A program made the translations under genes and the position numbers. DNA of 57,171 nucleotides from Bradyrhizobium huanghuaihaiense (GTDB lineage: Bacteria; Pseudomonadota; Alphaproteobacteria; Rhizobiales; Xanthobacteraceae): positions 1 to 57,171 of the forward strand of contig NZ_VLLA01000035.1 in the NCBI RefSeq assembly GCF_007830635.1, read 5' to 3'. The notes under the pieces are model-generated. The model had not been told where the DNA came from. It searched no databases and saw nothing but the letters and a program-made list of their open reading frames with translations. Within the stretch, counting starts at the first letter, position 1; every line of letters begins with the position of its first letter. Shown piece by piece: positions 41,926 through 51,032 of this stretch.

Positions 41926-42891
41926 CTATCTCCGGATTAATCCGGAAGCTGCTTCGATTACATGCCCGGCTTCCATCTGCGCAAGTGATCGCGAACAGAT
42001 GTGGACGTGTGTTGAAAAGCGAAACCCCCAAAGTTTGCTCTCCGTGGGGCCAAAAAGGCCAACTCCCGGGACGCGACAAAGATCGCAAACGTGCAGAAAG
42101 CACGAGTCAACGCCAATGAATAGATTCATTCTAGAGACGAGGTAAGCAGCTAAATCAAACGGCAAGTAATTAAAGACAACCAGCCTCTCGGAGATCGCTT
42201 TAAGTGTGGAATATTCCGGCCCCTGCGCAAAAACGCAAACGGCTAAATCAGCCCGAAGCTTAAGCAAATCTCGAACTAGTCTTTCGGTCAATTCGGGGGC
42301 ACAAGACTTGTTCGGTTCCGAACTTTCGGGATGGAGTCCGACAATAACTTTATTCTCAAAGCAGCGCACAATTTCTTCTCCAGCACCACAAACGTTCCAA
42401 GGGAATCGTATTGGACCGGAAAATTGATCAATGGTCAGGTGCGGGAAAATATGCCGTGGTATTGAAAACATAAAGTCGAACTGATGATCGACATGGAGGT
42501 TTGGCAATTGGACATCTGAGTCGTTCATGAATCCGATGGTGACCTTTGCTTGGCAGGCGGATCTTAGTCTGTTCAGGGAAGACGACTTCCATTCGGCCAA
42601 AGAGATAAAGGTATCGCAACCCTCTAAGGTTTTCAGAGCGGGTCGGGTGTCAAATTCCAGCCCGTTACGAGTTATCGTCCACATCTTCAAAAACACTGAG
42701 CTTGCTACGGGTAGTCCATCGAACAAAAATTGATGCGGGCCGCTCTGCAAAACTAGCCTAGCGCGACCTTCAAAACCGGCGCAGAGGGCCCGTACTGCAG
42801 GTAGCGCAAGCAAGTTATCGCCTAAGCCATTTCCGAAAAAAACAACGGGGATTCGGCCGAATGTCGCTTCATCAGATTTAGCAGTGTTCAT
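41926..42891 (-). CDS. GT9-like glycosyltransferase, paralogue facing the first
   Basis: 321 residues, clearly related to the preceding gene: FFGNGLGDNLLALPAVRAL, HPESSEPNKSC and FIGVDSCFLHVCDLCRVPG line up with it. It is read convergently and ends 21 bp from the end of the other gene. It has its own upstream region, so it is not in the same transcript. A duplicated, inverted pair of sugar transferases beside a peptide maturase is unusual. Confidence 0.7.
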   Translation of the reverse strand: MNTAKSDEATFGRIPVVFFGNGLGDNLLALPAVRALCAGFEGRARLVLQSGPHQFLFDGLPVASSVFLKMWTITRNGLEFDTRPALKTLEGCDTFISLAEWKSSSLNRLRSACQAKVTIGFMNDSDVQLPNLHVDHQFDFMFSIPRHIFPHLTIDQFSGPIRFPWNVCGAGEEIVRCFENKVIVGLHPESSEPNKSCAPELTERLVRDLLKLRADLAVCVFAQGPEYSTLKAISERLVVFNYLPFDLAAYLVSRMNLFIGVDSCFLHVCDLCRVPGVGLFGPTESKLWGFRFSTHVHICSRSLAQMEAGHVIEAASGLIRR

Positions 42892-43298
42892 TGGCGCAAA
42901 CCATCAAACCGTCCATGTGGAAGCAACGGATCCAATCTAAATGCTGTATGGAATCTTGGAAATGGGCTTGCTCTAGGCAAGCAAACTTCTCGCAACAGCT
43001 GACCGATCTCGGGCCTCGGCTGGCCTCTTATGAGCATAGAAGGGGCGCTAGTTGGCTCCGCTCGGATTCGGGTGGCGCCCCGCGTCCCAAAGCTTAGCCG
43101 CACCGACGGTTTAGCCAATTGGTCCCGAGGATGAAATGAACCTTTTCAACGCAGTCGGCCAGAAACAGAGGAACGCGCAGTTTTGCATCGCTCGTAACAG
43201 GCTGCTCCAAGAGTTCGCGCCTTGACCAGCCAAATCGCTATCTCATGAATGTAGGTCGGGCCCTTGCTCGAAACGGGCGAACCAATTTCTGCTTGTGT
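42892..43298. other. No supported gene between the GT9 paralogue and a regulator scrap
   Basis: The open frames here are short and composition-driven. The stretch contains the upstream region of the minus-strand GT9 gene. No RNA or clear hairpin is seen. Confidence 0.35.
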
Positions 43299-43440
43299 TC
43301 ACAGCAGATCATCAACCCAGCGATAGCCGCGTGCGCGTTCGGATTTTATGGCTGAAAACTCAGGAGAAATCTTTTGGATCTCCTCCCGAATAGCTTTGAT
43401 GTGGACGACAATTGTATTCGGCTGAACCCAGCAGCGCTGC
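43299..43440 (-). pseudogene. Remnant of an OmpR/CadC-type winged-helix regulator
   Basis: Translated on the minus strand it gives NTIVVHIKAIREEIQKISPE then ERARGYRWVDDLL and a stop, the end of a trans_reg_C winged helix (the RGYRW turn is diagnostic). Upstream the frame hits a stop before the conserved helix. It is a C-terminal scrap only. Confidence 0.5.
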
Positions 43441-43674
43441 TATTCCGGCAATCTTGAGCCCTCATCTTGGTCTCCCATGTGAAAGAAAGTTACGCGCCGT
43501 TTCCTGTCCTCCTGTCCAGACGAGCCGTCTACATCTCCAACGACTGTGCTCAAAAATGACGGCAACGCTATCAAGCCTATGAGGCGGTCGGCACGAGGGT
43601 CTGCATCCACGTTTCACCGCTTGCTATGGGCTTCGCCTTGAGGGCGTTGATTGCAGGCAGCCCGCCAATTCATG

Positions 43675-44475
43675 TTAAAACTCTGTCCATTTCTGTAGAG
43701 CTATTTCATGGATCTTGCAGGCCGTCCCCTCCCTCACTAATCCACGTCTCGTTTGAATTAGTACGATTGAATCTGCTTGCTGTCGAAAGACAGCATTTGA
43801 GAGCTTAGGAGCGTAGAGCGGCTGCAACGGCTCTGTGGGGTCTTTCACTTCAGCCAGCCCATCTTTTAGTTTCGATTGAAGTTTGGCGACGGCAGACTGG
43901 ACCGTATCGGACATTTGGGTGGAAGCTGCCTTCAACTGCTTCTGAACAGTGTTGGTCAACTCGCTGTCAAAGTCCGGAACTGTTGTTTGTAAATCGCCGC
44001 GCTGCTGCAGCGGAAGCGAACGAAGGCCCAATTTACCGTCCTGTACGACAGGGGAGATCGTGATCGTATAGGTCAACCGACCCTCAGCAATCAGAGCCGC
44101 AACACCAATTAGGCATCCCCACTGCTGCGCCGTGACGGGTGTTGCGATTTGTAGATTCCCTGACGATGCAGCGACCTGGCTATTGTGAATAATCGCAATT
44201 GATCCACAATTGTCGTTGGGAAGATCAGAGACTTCTTTCGATATTATCTGCGAGATTAAGGACGAAGCATTGTTGATCTTCCCGGCCACAGTCTCCGTTA
44301 CACCGTAAAGATCTTGCTCGGCTGAGAAGTCCAGTCGACCACTTGCCACTACCGGCCATTTCACATCAGCAACATTCAGCTGAATTGATTTTTCAGGCAA
44401 CGAAACAGAGCTCAGCTCGCAAAGCTTTGCTGATGCTGGCTTGGCTAGTAGCAGCAACGCAAGTACGACCGGCAT
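43675..44475 (-). CDS. Secreted hypothetical protein
   Basis: About 266 residues from the internal ATG 44475, which begins a good Sec signal (MPVVLALLLLAKPASA). The frame is open 27 codons further, but that part does not look coding. The mature protein has cysteines in KLCELSS and later, a helical middle with repeated Gln/Ser runs (QKQLKAASTQMSDTVQSAVA) and no domain I can name. It is divergent from the lipoprotein gene next to it, and the three neighbouring exported proteins may act together at the cell surface. Confidence 0.6.
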   Translation of the reverse strand: MPVVLALLLLAKPASAKLCELSSVSLPEKSIQLNVADVKWPVVASGRLDFSAEQDLYGVTETVAGKINNASSLISQIISKEVSDLPNDNCGSIAIIHNSQVAASSGNLQIATPVTAQQWGCLIGVAALIAEGRLTYTITISPVVQDGKLGLRSLPLQQRGDLQTTVPDFDSELTNTVQKQLKAASTQMSDTVQSAVAKLQSKLKDGLAEVKDPTEPLQPLYAPKLSNAVFRQQADSIVLIQTRRGLVREGTACKIHEIALQKWTEF

Positions 44476-44639
44476 CTGTGGCGCCACGAACAGCCAGCGT
44501 CTTCGATGAGCATCGCCGACGCTACCAGAAATCGCGAAGCCAGGCAGAACTTGCAATTTTTGCGTTCCCGTTTAGATTGAGGCGCGCTTATGCTCATGTT
44601 AACTTGTCTAATTGTATTTGACTACCAGAAAGCGATCGA

Positions 44640-45737
44640 ATGCATTCGGGGCGCATCAGGTTCAGTCCGCAAGCGATTTTGTTCATCGGTGCGCTAGCCT
44701 TGGCTGGCTGCGACAACCCGATTACCTGTCGGTCGCCCTGCCCCAATCCATCTCACTCAAGAGACTTTTTTTGCGATTGCTTTGATCCGAACCAGCGCCC
44801 ATCCGCTTCGAGCGGCAATACTGGCTCGGGTAATTCCAACAATTCAAACAACGCAAATAATGCGGCGTACGCTCAATGCGTCTGCCAATACTCGAATGGA
44901 GTAGTTGGCGCGTGGTTCAACTACGAACCAAGTGTATATAAGAAAATGACGACGTTGAGCATCTCCGCATCAACTTGCGTCGACTTGACGGTATGCGAGC
45001 TAACAAAGACAGATACTGGCGGAGATTCTTATACAGTTCTTACTGGAAAGATGAATCTCGCTCCACAGAGTTGGAATAAGACTGACAATTTCGTTAGCGG
45101 TCGTTCGTCGTGGAGTGTGTTCGGGAAACTGGTCGACCGTTCTTCACTTGAGCCTGCTCCGCAACTTATTCCCGCTTCGAAGTTTGCTGTTATTAGATTG
45201 AATCACCTTCGTCGCCTCATGACACCGGCCGCTTTCACGAACGACTATCCGGGTTGCACCGCAGCATGTGAAGCCGGTAGCCCTTATTGTTTTCGAAAAG
45301 AGTTGTCTGGAATTGAAGCCAGTGGGTTACGTCAACTCCACAAGTATCTTTTGAAAAACCCTCAGGCAATTTCGGCAGGAGACTTGATGGGAATGTTCTC
45401 TCTCAAGTCCGACCCATGTGCTCGAGGCGATACGGCTATTTCGAAGGGCATTCTAAGTAACGCTGGAGATGTCTGCACGCTAGAAGGAGAAATCCCTGCG
45501 TTGAACATTACGGGACGTATCCAAATTCCTTCCAGCCTCGAGGGGAAGTATCAGCTCAACGGAGTTGGAGTTGCTCTCCTTGAATTTGAGGACCGAGACA
45601 GACGACCAAAGCTGTCGTTTTCTGACAAATATGTCAACGCTGATTGGGGTGGCGATATCAAATCCGTGTTCGGCTCGAATAATGATATTGGATTCTCCGT
45701 TGGCGAGAAGAGCTGCTTAAGTTTCAAGCTGAGATGA
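44640..45737 (+). CDS. Cys-rich lipoprotein, unknown function
   Basis: 365 residues. The signal and lipobox (ILFIGALALAGC) make it a lipoprotein. It is followed by a Cys-dense segment (NPITCRSPCPNPSHS and FFCDCFDPNQ) and a long Asn/Ser/Gly linker (GNTGSGNSNNSNNANNA), then a beta-rich C-terminal part with more cysteines (DPCARGDT and SCLSFKLR). The many cysteines suggest disulfides in the periplasm or outside the cell. It ends 16 bp before the DUF1036 gene and is likely co-transcribed with it. Confidence 0.62.
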   Translation: MHSGRIRFSPQAILFIGALALAGCDNPITCRSPCPNPSHSRDFFCDCFDPNQRPSASSGNTGSGNSNNSNNANNAAYAQCVCQYSNGVVGAWFNYEPSVYKKMTTLSISASTCVDLTVCELTKTDTGGDSYTVLTGKMNLAPQSWNKTDNFVSGRSSWSVFGKLVDRSSLEPAPQLIPASKFAVIRLNHLRRLMTPAAFTNDYPGCTAACEAGSPYCFRKELSGIEASGLRQLHKYLLKNPQAISAGDLMGMFSLKSDPCARGDTAISKGILSNAGDVCTLEGEIPALNITGRIQIPSSLEGKYQLNGVGVALLEFEDRDRRPKLSFSDKYVNADWGGDIKSVFGSNNDIGFSVGEKSCLSFKLR

Positions 45738-45753
45738 AGCATAAGGAGCGTCT

Positions 45754-47121
45754 ATGGAGTGGAAGTGGCTGGGCTTCGCGTGCAGGCGCCGCAAACGCAT
45801 AGTGACGCTGATATTGAGTTTCAGCGTCACTCTAAACGCGCTAGTTGTCTGGAGCAAAACAGCTGAGGCAGGTGTTCGCTTATGTAACAAAGCCCCTGTT
45901 CCGCTTTACACTGCCAGCGCTTACAGCGACAACGGCGCGTGGACATCTGAAGGATGGTGGAAGATCTGGCCAGACGAGTGCGCATATGTCACTCGAGGTA
46001 AGGTTGCCCAGCGCTATTATTACGCTCACGCTCACTCCAGCTCGAATTTCTGGGTGTGGGGGGACGACCCGCAATTTTGCGTCGACCTCGGCAAGGCGTT
46101 CAACCTTTCGCAAACGGGTAACTGCACGACACGTACGTTCTTTCGCATAGACACCGGCGCCGGCCAAGTTACCGACGACTACACGCAAAATCTTACTTGC
46201 CCCGAGTGCAAACTTCCCAAGTATAAATACGACAAGGCTACTCGGCGGATAACGGCTTACCAAGTTATCCCTACCAACTTCGCTGATCGGTCGTTTTCCG
46301 TCCCTGTGACGGGAATCTTTGATCTAGAACTCGATGAAGCGAATCAAAAGGTCAAAGGTACCGCAAAGCTTCTCATCGACTGGGGCAGCGTCCAGAAGAA
46401 CTTCGGCGCTATTGCTCAAAGTGGGTTCAAGATCGATGAAGAGTGTGGAGACAGATTCTCAGTCAATACTGTTAAGCTTCGCTCTGCCGGCAATAACGCT
46501 GAGATGACCGCGAATGCGAGCTATGCGAGATGGCTGTGCACTTCTATGGACCTTCCTCAGACCACCTGCGGCTCCCACCAAGAATGCATCAATAAGCCTC
46601 CTGAAACTGTCTGCTGGACCGGACAACAATGCTTTTTAGGGATGTGTACGGACGTGCCTCAATGCGAGCTCCGCGGCGGCGGTCAAGCATGTACCGACGT
46701 TCCGGATTGTACCACGAGGATGGTTACAACACGCACCAGCAAGAATGTGGTCTTGCAACAAGGCGGATCCGTGACTGTTTCGTTTCGTCCGTATATTGCT
46801 GGTCAAAAGGAAATCAGATTGTCTTCTGTAGTAACTGACGTACATCTAGATGGCTTCGGGCAGAGCGTTGTAAATTTGCTTAGGATCAATTTGAAAGATA
46901 GGGCGCAGGGGTTACTCGACACAGGTTTGGATCCAGCCATGATGTCGTTCGCTCTACCAGATGAGATTAGAAACTTTACTCAACTCCGGGAAGCTCATTT
47001 TTACGATCAAGGGGATGGTGAGTTGGGGATGATAGCCACCGGAACCATCGATTTGAGAAGTTCAGATTTATTAAAGCTGTGTCACGATTTTTGGCCGAGC
47101 GGTAAATGCGAGGCTAGATGA
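45754..47121 (+). CDS. Secreted DUF1036 protein with a Cys-rich C-terminal half
   Basis: 455 residues. After a signal-like start (RIVTLILSFSVTLNALVVW) comes a DUF1036 domain: VRLCNKAPVPLYTASAYSDN, then EGWWKIWPDECAYVTRG and RYYYAHAHS, close to the family consensus. The second half is unlike DUF1036. It has a cluster of cysteines (CGSHQECINKPPETVCW and QQCFLGMCTDVPQCELRGGG) followed by long beta-rich stretches. The fusion is unusual. DUF1036 proteins are small and secreted in Rhizobiales, and their role is unknown. It follows the lipoprotein by 16 bp. Confidence 0.68.
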   Translation: MEWKWLGFACRRRKRIVTLILSFSVTLNALVVWSKTAEAGVRLCNKAPVPLYTASAYSDNGAWTSEGWWKIWPDECAYVTRGKVAQRYYYAHAHSSSNFWVWGDDPQFCVDLGKAFNLSQTGNCTTRTFFRIDTGAGQVTDDYTQNLTCPECKLPKYKYDKATRRITAYQVIPTNFADRSFSVPVTGIFDLELDEANQKVKGTAKLLIDWGSVQKNFGAIAQSGFKIDEECGDRFSVNTVKLRSAGNNAEMTANASYARWLCTSMDLPQTTCGSHQECINKPPETVCWTGQQCFLGMCTDVPQCELRGGGQACTDVPDCTTRMVTTRTSKNVVLQQGGSVTVSFRPYIAGQKEIRLSSVVTDVHLDGFGQSVVNLLRINLKDRAQGLLDTGLDPAMMSFALPDEIRNFTQLREAHFYDQGDGELGMIATGTIDLRSSDLLKLCHDFWPSGKCEAR

Positions 47122-47344
47122 TTTCTCATTCCATAGACGCAATGGCGGGGACCAGGTGTTTTGATTGACGGCGCAAACACGGGCTAGCAATCGAACGACG
47201 CACTTCGAAGCGAACTCCTTGAACATGGTTTTTGAAGCGCTTGTAGAGGGTCATTGGCCCGAGAAGGCTAGGTACCAAGCACCCCGTCAAGCATTAACGC
47301 TGGTTTAACATTTACGCGAACGGATTTTAGGCGGCGTGTAGTTC

Positions 47345-47844
47345 TTACTTCGTACCTAAATCTCCGCGATTGCGCTCGGGCGCCGCCTGCCTCTGCGTGG
47401 TCGGCACGTCTGACGCTGGAATTTGCTGACTTGCTGCCTGATTTACCACAGCTCCCGGAGCGATAAACCCTAGATATGAGAGCCAAAGGAGAGCTGCGGC
47501 GATGGCAAGTCCAACGATGCCGATGAAGTGATACGGCTTCTCGGCCTGAGTAGCCGGAATGGCGACCATCGCATCGTAATCTCCGCTGGAACGAATCTAT
47601 AAAGCCGCTGGCGCCATTGGGCTCTCATTTTTCTGAGGAGCCAAAGGTATTGCCAGCCTGAAAAAGTAACGGCGACAAGATATAGCGCTACTACGCCAGG
47701 AACAGCCGACAGTGCACGAGGATCGGCTGTTGAGGTTGATCTAATTGCAACTAACCCTATAGCAGGGCTAAAGACGTCAGCATGCCCCCATGGGCACTCG
47801 CTGAACGTCGATGTTGGAAACTGTAATCGCTGTGACCGTCCCAA
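47345..47844 (-). pseudogene. Decayed small membrane protein
   Basis: One frame (47470-47844) ends in a membrane segment (GVVALYLVAVTFSGWQYLWL) and RLYRFVPAEIT. The next frame, starting 47569, continues with MVAIPATQAEKPYHFIG and a second membrane segment (GIVGLAIAAALLWLSYLG). They overlap at a likely frameshift (ACGATGCGATGG). Together they would make a two-helix inner-membrane protein. The start is not certain. Confidence 0.35.
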
Positions 47845-47873
47845 CGATATTTGCTTGATCAGCTTCCACCCAC

Positions 47874-48558
47874 CTATCTAGCAGCGCGCCCAGCTCGATC
47901 GGAGATAACGCCATCGCTGTAATCCCTTGTGGTAACTATGAAGCGCGTACTTCCATCTTCCGTTGTTTCTTTGCGGATTGCTTGCCCCTCAAGAGCTGTG
48001 TTGTACTCGATCGTGATACCTTCTGGTCTGGACTCTACGGCGAATAGATCTGGGAAGGCCCTCTTGATGTGGAGGAACGAGATGCCTGCCAGCTTCTTGC
48101 GTCTGATTAAACGGTCGACAGAAACATCGAGGGCCGACTTGAACGCCTCATCCTCTGGCTACCCGGCTCCTACCCACACTGCCTGGCGCATTACATCTTC
48201 AGCTATTTCGGGCGCATGTAGAACATCAACGGCGCGTGCTACGCCCGCACACCCGCAGCCATCTCGCCTCGTTGAAATCGCTCACGATGAGCTGTCAGCG
48301 CTGTTCTGACTACCTCCTTCACTTCACGAGTTAGCTCCTCATTCGTCGGTCCCGGACGACTTGAAGGTAGTTCTGAAAAAAGTCAGCTAGGTTTGGAGCA
48401 GGTCGTCCCATGCGGTCGCGAGTGGATACTGCCGGCTCGGCCACGCCGTTCACTACTCGGATTAACGTAGACCCGGGAAGCGATTGCTGCTGTCGGACAA
48501 AGCAAAGGAGCATGGTCGGCTCATCGTACAGCTGCCAGCCGGGCGCAGAGCTTGGCAT
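47874..48558 (-). pseudogene. Degraded third gene of the MBL operon
   Basis: Reading from ATG 48558 gives MPSSAPGWQLYDEPTMLLCF down to DFFQNYLQVVRDR. After a shift it continues TNEELTREVKEVVRTALTAH to EMAAGVRA. Another shift gives ARAVDVLHAPEIAEDVM to VGAG, then an in-frame stop. The frame then runs open through EDEAFKSALDVSVDRLIRRK and LEGQAIRKETTEDGSTRF to a stop at 47874. At least two frameshifts and one nonsense codon. The product, about 228 residues if repaired, is not recognised. It follows the MBL gene by 50 bp in the same direction. Confidence 0.55.
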
Positions 48559-48607
48559 GATCTCTGTTCGACGCGGCAAATACGATACATTGGAGCCTTG
48601 AGCCGCT

Positions 48608-49690
48608 TCAGTCCCACTCTTCCTGCTCTTCCGGATATGTGACCGCCTCTGCAGTAGTCCAACCGCGATCCGGCACGTCACCGGCAAACGATGTCTTGTG
48701 GCCGTACTCCGTCGTTATAACTTTTGCTCCTCGATGCCACAGTGCTCGCAGAACCGATTTGCGCGGATGATCTGGATCCTCATCCGACGCACTTACAACT
48801 GCTGTAAACTTAAATTTCTCCGGTTTCGCCTCGAGCTTAGGGCCCAGGATCTTGTCGAGCAGCTCGGAGGTAACGTTGTGTCTGCCACCATGGTGCGGGG
48901 CCTGAAATCGATCAATCCCCGGGAGCTGTAAACCGATATACGGTGCGAAGTCGATAATCTCTTGTAGTCCGTCCCGCCCCGTGTCGGCTGTAAGCAAAAT
49001 CTTCTTCTCGTTCAAGTACGCGAATTGCGTGACGCTCATTTCGTTCTCGTTGCTTGTTCCCATCGGTGGGAAGAACTCAACGCCCCAAACCCTCTTTCTG
49101 AGCGCCTTCTCGACTGCCTCCGTGAGATAACCTGCCGCATCGGCGATGACTTCCCCGATTGATTTGACTGCTTGAGGAGTTTTCTCGGAGGAGACGACGA
49201 GGTCCAGATAGCGGTCTTTCGTCGGCCCCATCACGATGAAATCGCCGATCGCCCTACCCTGAGTTGGCTCCCCGATTGAGACGTCCTGCCTCAGTGCCGC
49301 CTCCTCTAAAGTCGCCAAATTGGGATAGGACTCTCGCAGCGCTCTGCGCAAACCGTCCGCGGTGGTGAACCGAGTGAACCTTGGAAGTAACTCTTCGGCG
49401 TAGGTCCAAGGTCGGAGCATCCAGAGCTTGCCGACCTCGAACTCTTCCAGCACGTTGACGAGTCCGCCGGCGTGGTCACCATCTTGGTGTGTCGAGATCA
49501 CATGGTCGATGCGGGGCGGGTTGTCGAAATACTTGCGAATGTGGTCAACGACCATGCCGCCGGACTGTTGATATCCACCGTCGACGACGTGAATAAATGT
49601 GGTGCCGCTCCTGCGATAGCGTATGCAAATCGCGTCTCCGCTTTTCTTGGCTTCGACATCTAAAAAATCTATCTCAAAAAAATCGTTCAA
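48608..49690 (-). CDS. ComEC/Rec2-type metallo-beta-lactamase-fold hydrolase
   Basis: About 360 residues from TTG 49690, which has GGGAG six bases before it; the frame stays open to 49855 but that part is not conserved. The MBL zinc motif is VISTHQDGDHAGGLVNV, the ComEC-type HxDxDHAGG. Later motifs LLTADTGRDG and FQAPHHGGRHN also match the soluble ComEC-like branch. Such proteins are thought to hydrolyse nucleic acid or nucleotide substrates, and some occur in defence loci. It is the second gene of a minus-strand operon with the membrane protein upstream and the decayed gene downstream. Confidence 0.78.
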   Translation of the reverse strand: MNDFFEIDFLDVEAKKSGDAICIRYRRSGTTFIHVVDGGYQQSGGMVVDHIRKYFDNPPRIDHVISTHQDGDHAGGLVNVLEEFEVGKLWMLRPWTYAEELLPRFTRFTTADGLRRALRESYPNLATLEEAALRQDVSIGEPTQGRAIGDFIVMGPTKDRYLDLVVSSEKTPQAVKSIGEVIADAAGYLTEAVEKALRKRVWGVEFFPPMGTSNENEMSVTQFAYLNEKKILLTADTGRDGLQEIIDFAPYIGLQLPGIDRFQAPHHGGRHNVTSELLDKILGPKLEAKPEKFKFTAVVSASDEDPDHPRKSVLRALWHRGAKVITTEYGHKTSFAGDVPDRGWTTAEAVTYPEEQEEWD

Positions 49691-49730
49691 GTGTGTCTCC
49701 CGTCGTACCAAACGTTTGGCTAGATGCCCA

Positions 49731-50525
49731 CTATTTCTCGACCTTTGGTTTTCGGCCCGGGGCGGCCTTGCCTGCTGGAACCGCGTCAACTGCACTAAGT
49801 AATCGATGCGAGTAGTTGTCCGCGCAACTTTTGAGCCTGTTTTCGCTGACCGCAAAGATCAGGTAGGCAGCAATGGCCAACACTAGCGCAAGCTCGATGA
49901 TGGGAAACCGCTGAAAGCCGAAAGCCGCCGCGATCACGACCATACAGATCAGTGCGATCCAGATGCCTGTGGTCCGGATACCCAGGATGTTTCGGTGGTA
50001 GCCGTAGCTGATGTTTTCTTGATGAACTACGTCGAAGGGCGACACACCCTTCAGCTGCAGTGCCTTGCGACGAAGCCAGTCTGAGCAAAGCCTGTAAGTA
50101 CCTTCCGCTGCTTCTGGATCAGCGGTCTCCTCGGCTGAGGACGGCATTCGCTCACACGCAGATAGCTTCTCCAGTTGCCGGTGGATGGTAGCTTTAACAT
50201 TCGGTGCGAACGTAGGGTCTGCGTGGCGCAGCATGCGCGCCGTCGGTGGGCCGCCCCAACGCTCCCATAGCGGCGCTTCTAGAGCTTTGCCCGCATCTCT
50301 CGCGAGCTGTGCCAATGCGAAAGCAGCGATCACCATGGCGAGGCCACCTCCGGCCAATCGCAAGGGCCATTGTGCAAACGGAATCCAGGCACTTACTGCA
50401 AACAGTAGAGGGAAGGATACAACGGTGACAGGAAAGACGCGCGCGTACAGAGTATACCGATCGAGCCCAGCAATCCCGGCCCCTCCACCTTTCACGCTGA
50501 ACTGCAAAGAGCGCCCCCTCGTCAA
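49731..50525 (-). CDS. Membrane protein of unknown function (MBL operon)
   Basis: 264 residues with four likely membrane segments in two pairs: near the start (FPVTVVSFPLLFAVSAW, then RLAGGGLAMVIAAFALAQLA) and near the end (WIALICMVVIAAAFGF and IIELALVLAIAAYLIF). A cytosolic loop lies between them with a Cys-containing helix (RLCSDWLRRKALQLKG). The TTG at 50525 and a GTG at 50495 are both possible starts. It leads the operon with the ComEC-like MBL gene 40 bp downstream. It may anchor or sense for that protein. Confidence 0.6.
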   Translation of the reverse strand: MTRGRSLQFSVKGGGAGIAGLDRYTLYARVFPVTVVSFPLLFAVSAWIPFAQWPLRLAGGGLAMVIAAFALAQLARDAGKALEAPLWERWGGPPTARMLRHADPTFAPNVKATIHRQLEKLSACERMPSSAEETADPEAAEGTYRLCSDWLRRKALQLKGVSPFDVVHQENISYGYHRNILGIRTTGIWIALICMVVIAAAFGFQRFPIIELALVLAIAAYLIFAVSENRLKSCADNYSHRLLSAVDAVPAGKAAPGRKPKVEK

Positions 50526-50551
50526 CCATCTCTCAGCCGCTGGTTGTCTTC

Positions 50552-50728
50552 TCAGCGAACCACAACAAGGATGAAGGCTCTCCTTTCAGGAGTCCAGACG
50601 AACTCGGCATCTCTCCCGGACAAAATTGCAGATGCGTGGCCAGGCTCTACAGGCGGGTACCGAGTTGCAGCGATGCGACCGATCGTGGCTGTGGATACCC
50701 CGCCGATGGGCATGTTTGGTGGCTCCAT
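50552..50728 (-). CDS. Possible small ORF upstream of the membrane protein
   Basis: 58 codons with an ATG at 50728 and GGGAG ten bases upstream, encoding MEPPNMPIGGVSTATIGRIA... and ending ...EFVWTPERRAFILVVVR. It ends 26 bp before the membrane-protein gene, as an operon leader would. No homology is recognised and its short length makes it doubtful. Confidence 0.35.
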   Translation of the reverse strand: MEPPNMPIGGVSTATIGRIAATRYPPVEPGHASAILSGRDAEFVWTPERRAFILVVVR

Positions 50729-50964
50729 CTAAACTCCCGCTTGCCCCTCGATAACTGGACTAACCGTGATAACTTCGTGCCCTGATTAGTTACGGCGGTT
50801 ATCTCTGTTATCGGACTTTGAACCACCAGATCGGCGTCTCGTGCTCAAAGAGGATCGCTCCGCCAGTCGATAATCTGCTCAAAAAGGAATTTTTCGGAAT
50901 TTTTCATAGAATTATTTTCTGGACCAAATGATTGATTTGACATCAGAATTTCCTATGGCTGTCG
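50729..50964. other. AT-rich intergenic region between the MBL operon and the DUF499 gene
   Basis: It holds the likely promoter of the MBL operon. A near-direct repeat of GGAATTTTTC at about 50888-50910 is visible; I can give it no function. Confidence 0.4.
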
Positions 50965-50992
50965 AGAATAAGAATTGCCCTTTATGGAGGGC
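50965..50992 (-). terminator. Terminator of the DUF499 operon
   Basis: On the minus strand GCCCT (50992-50988) pairs with AGGGC (50981-50977) across CCATAA, followed by the T-rich AATTCTTATT. It lies 41 bases past the DUF499 stop. Confidence 0.6.
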
Positions 50993-51032
50993 GTAAAATT
51001 TCGCCGATTTATTCTGTCGCGCCAAGATCGCT

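Noticed and set aside
40924..42891. Naming the GT9 genes as LPS heptosyltransferases
   Set aside because: No LPS genes are near, and the first belongs to the peptide operon; the family alone does not give the acceptor.
47929..48309. 126-codon plus-strand open frame
   Set aside because: It is antisense to a decayed minus-strand gene whose repaired protein reads much better.
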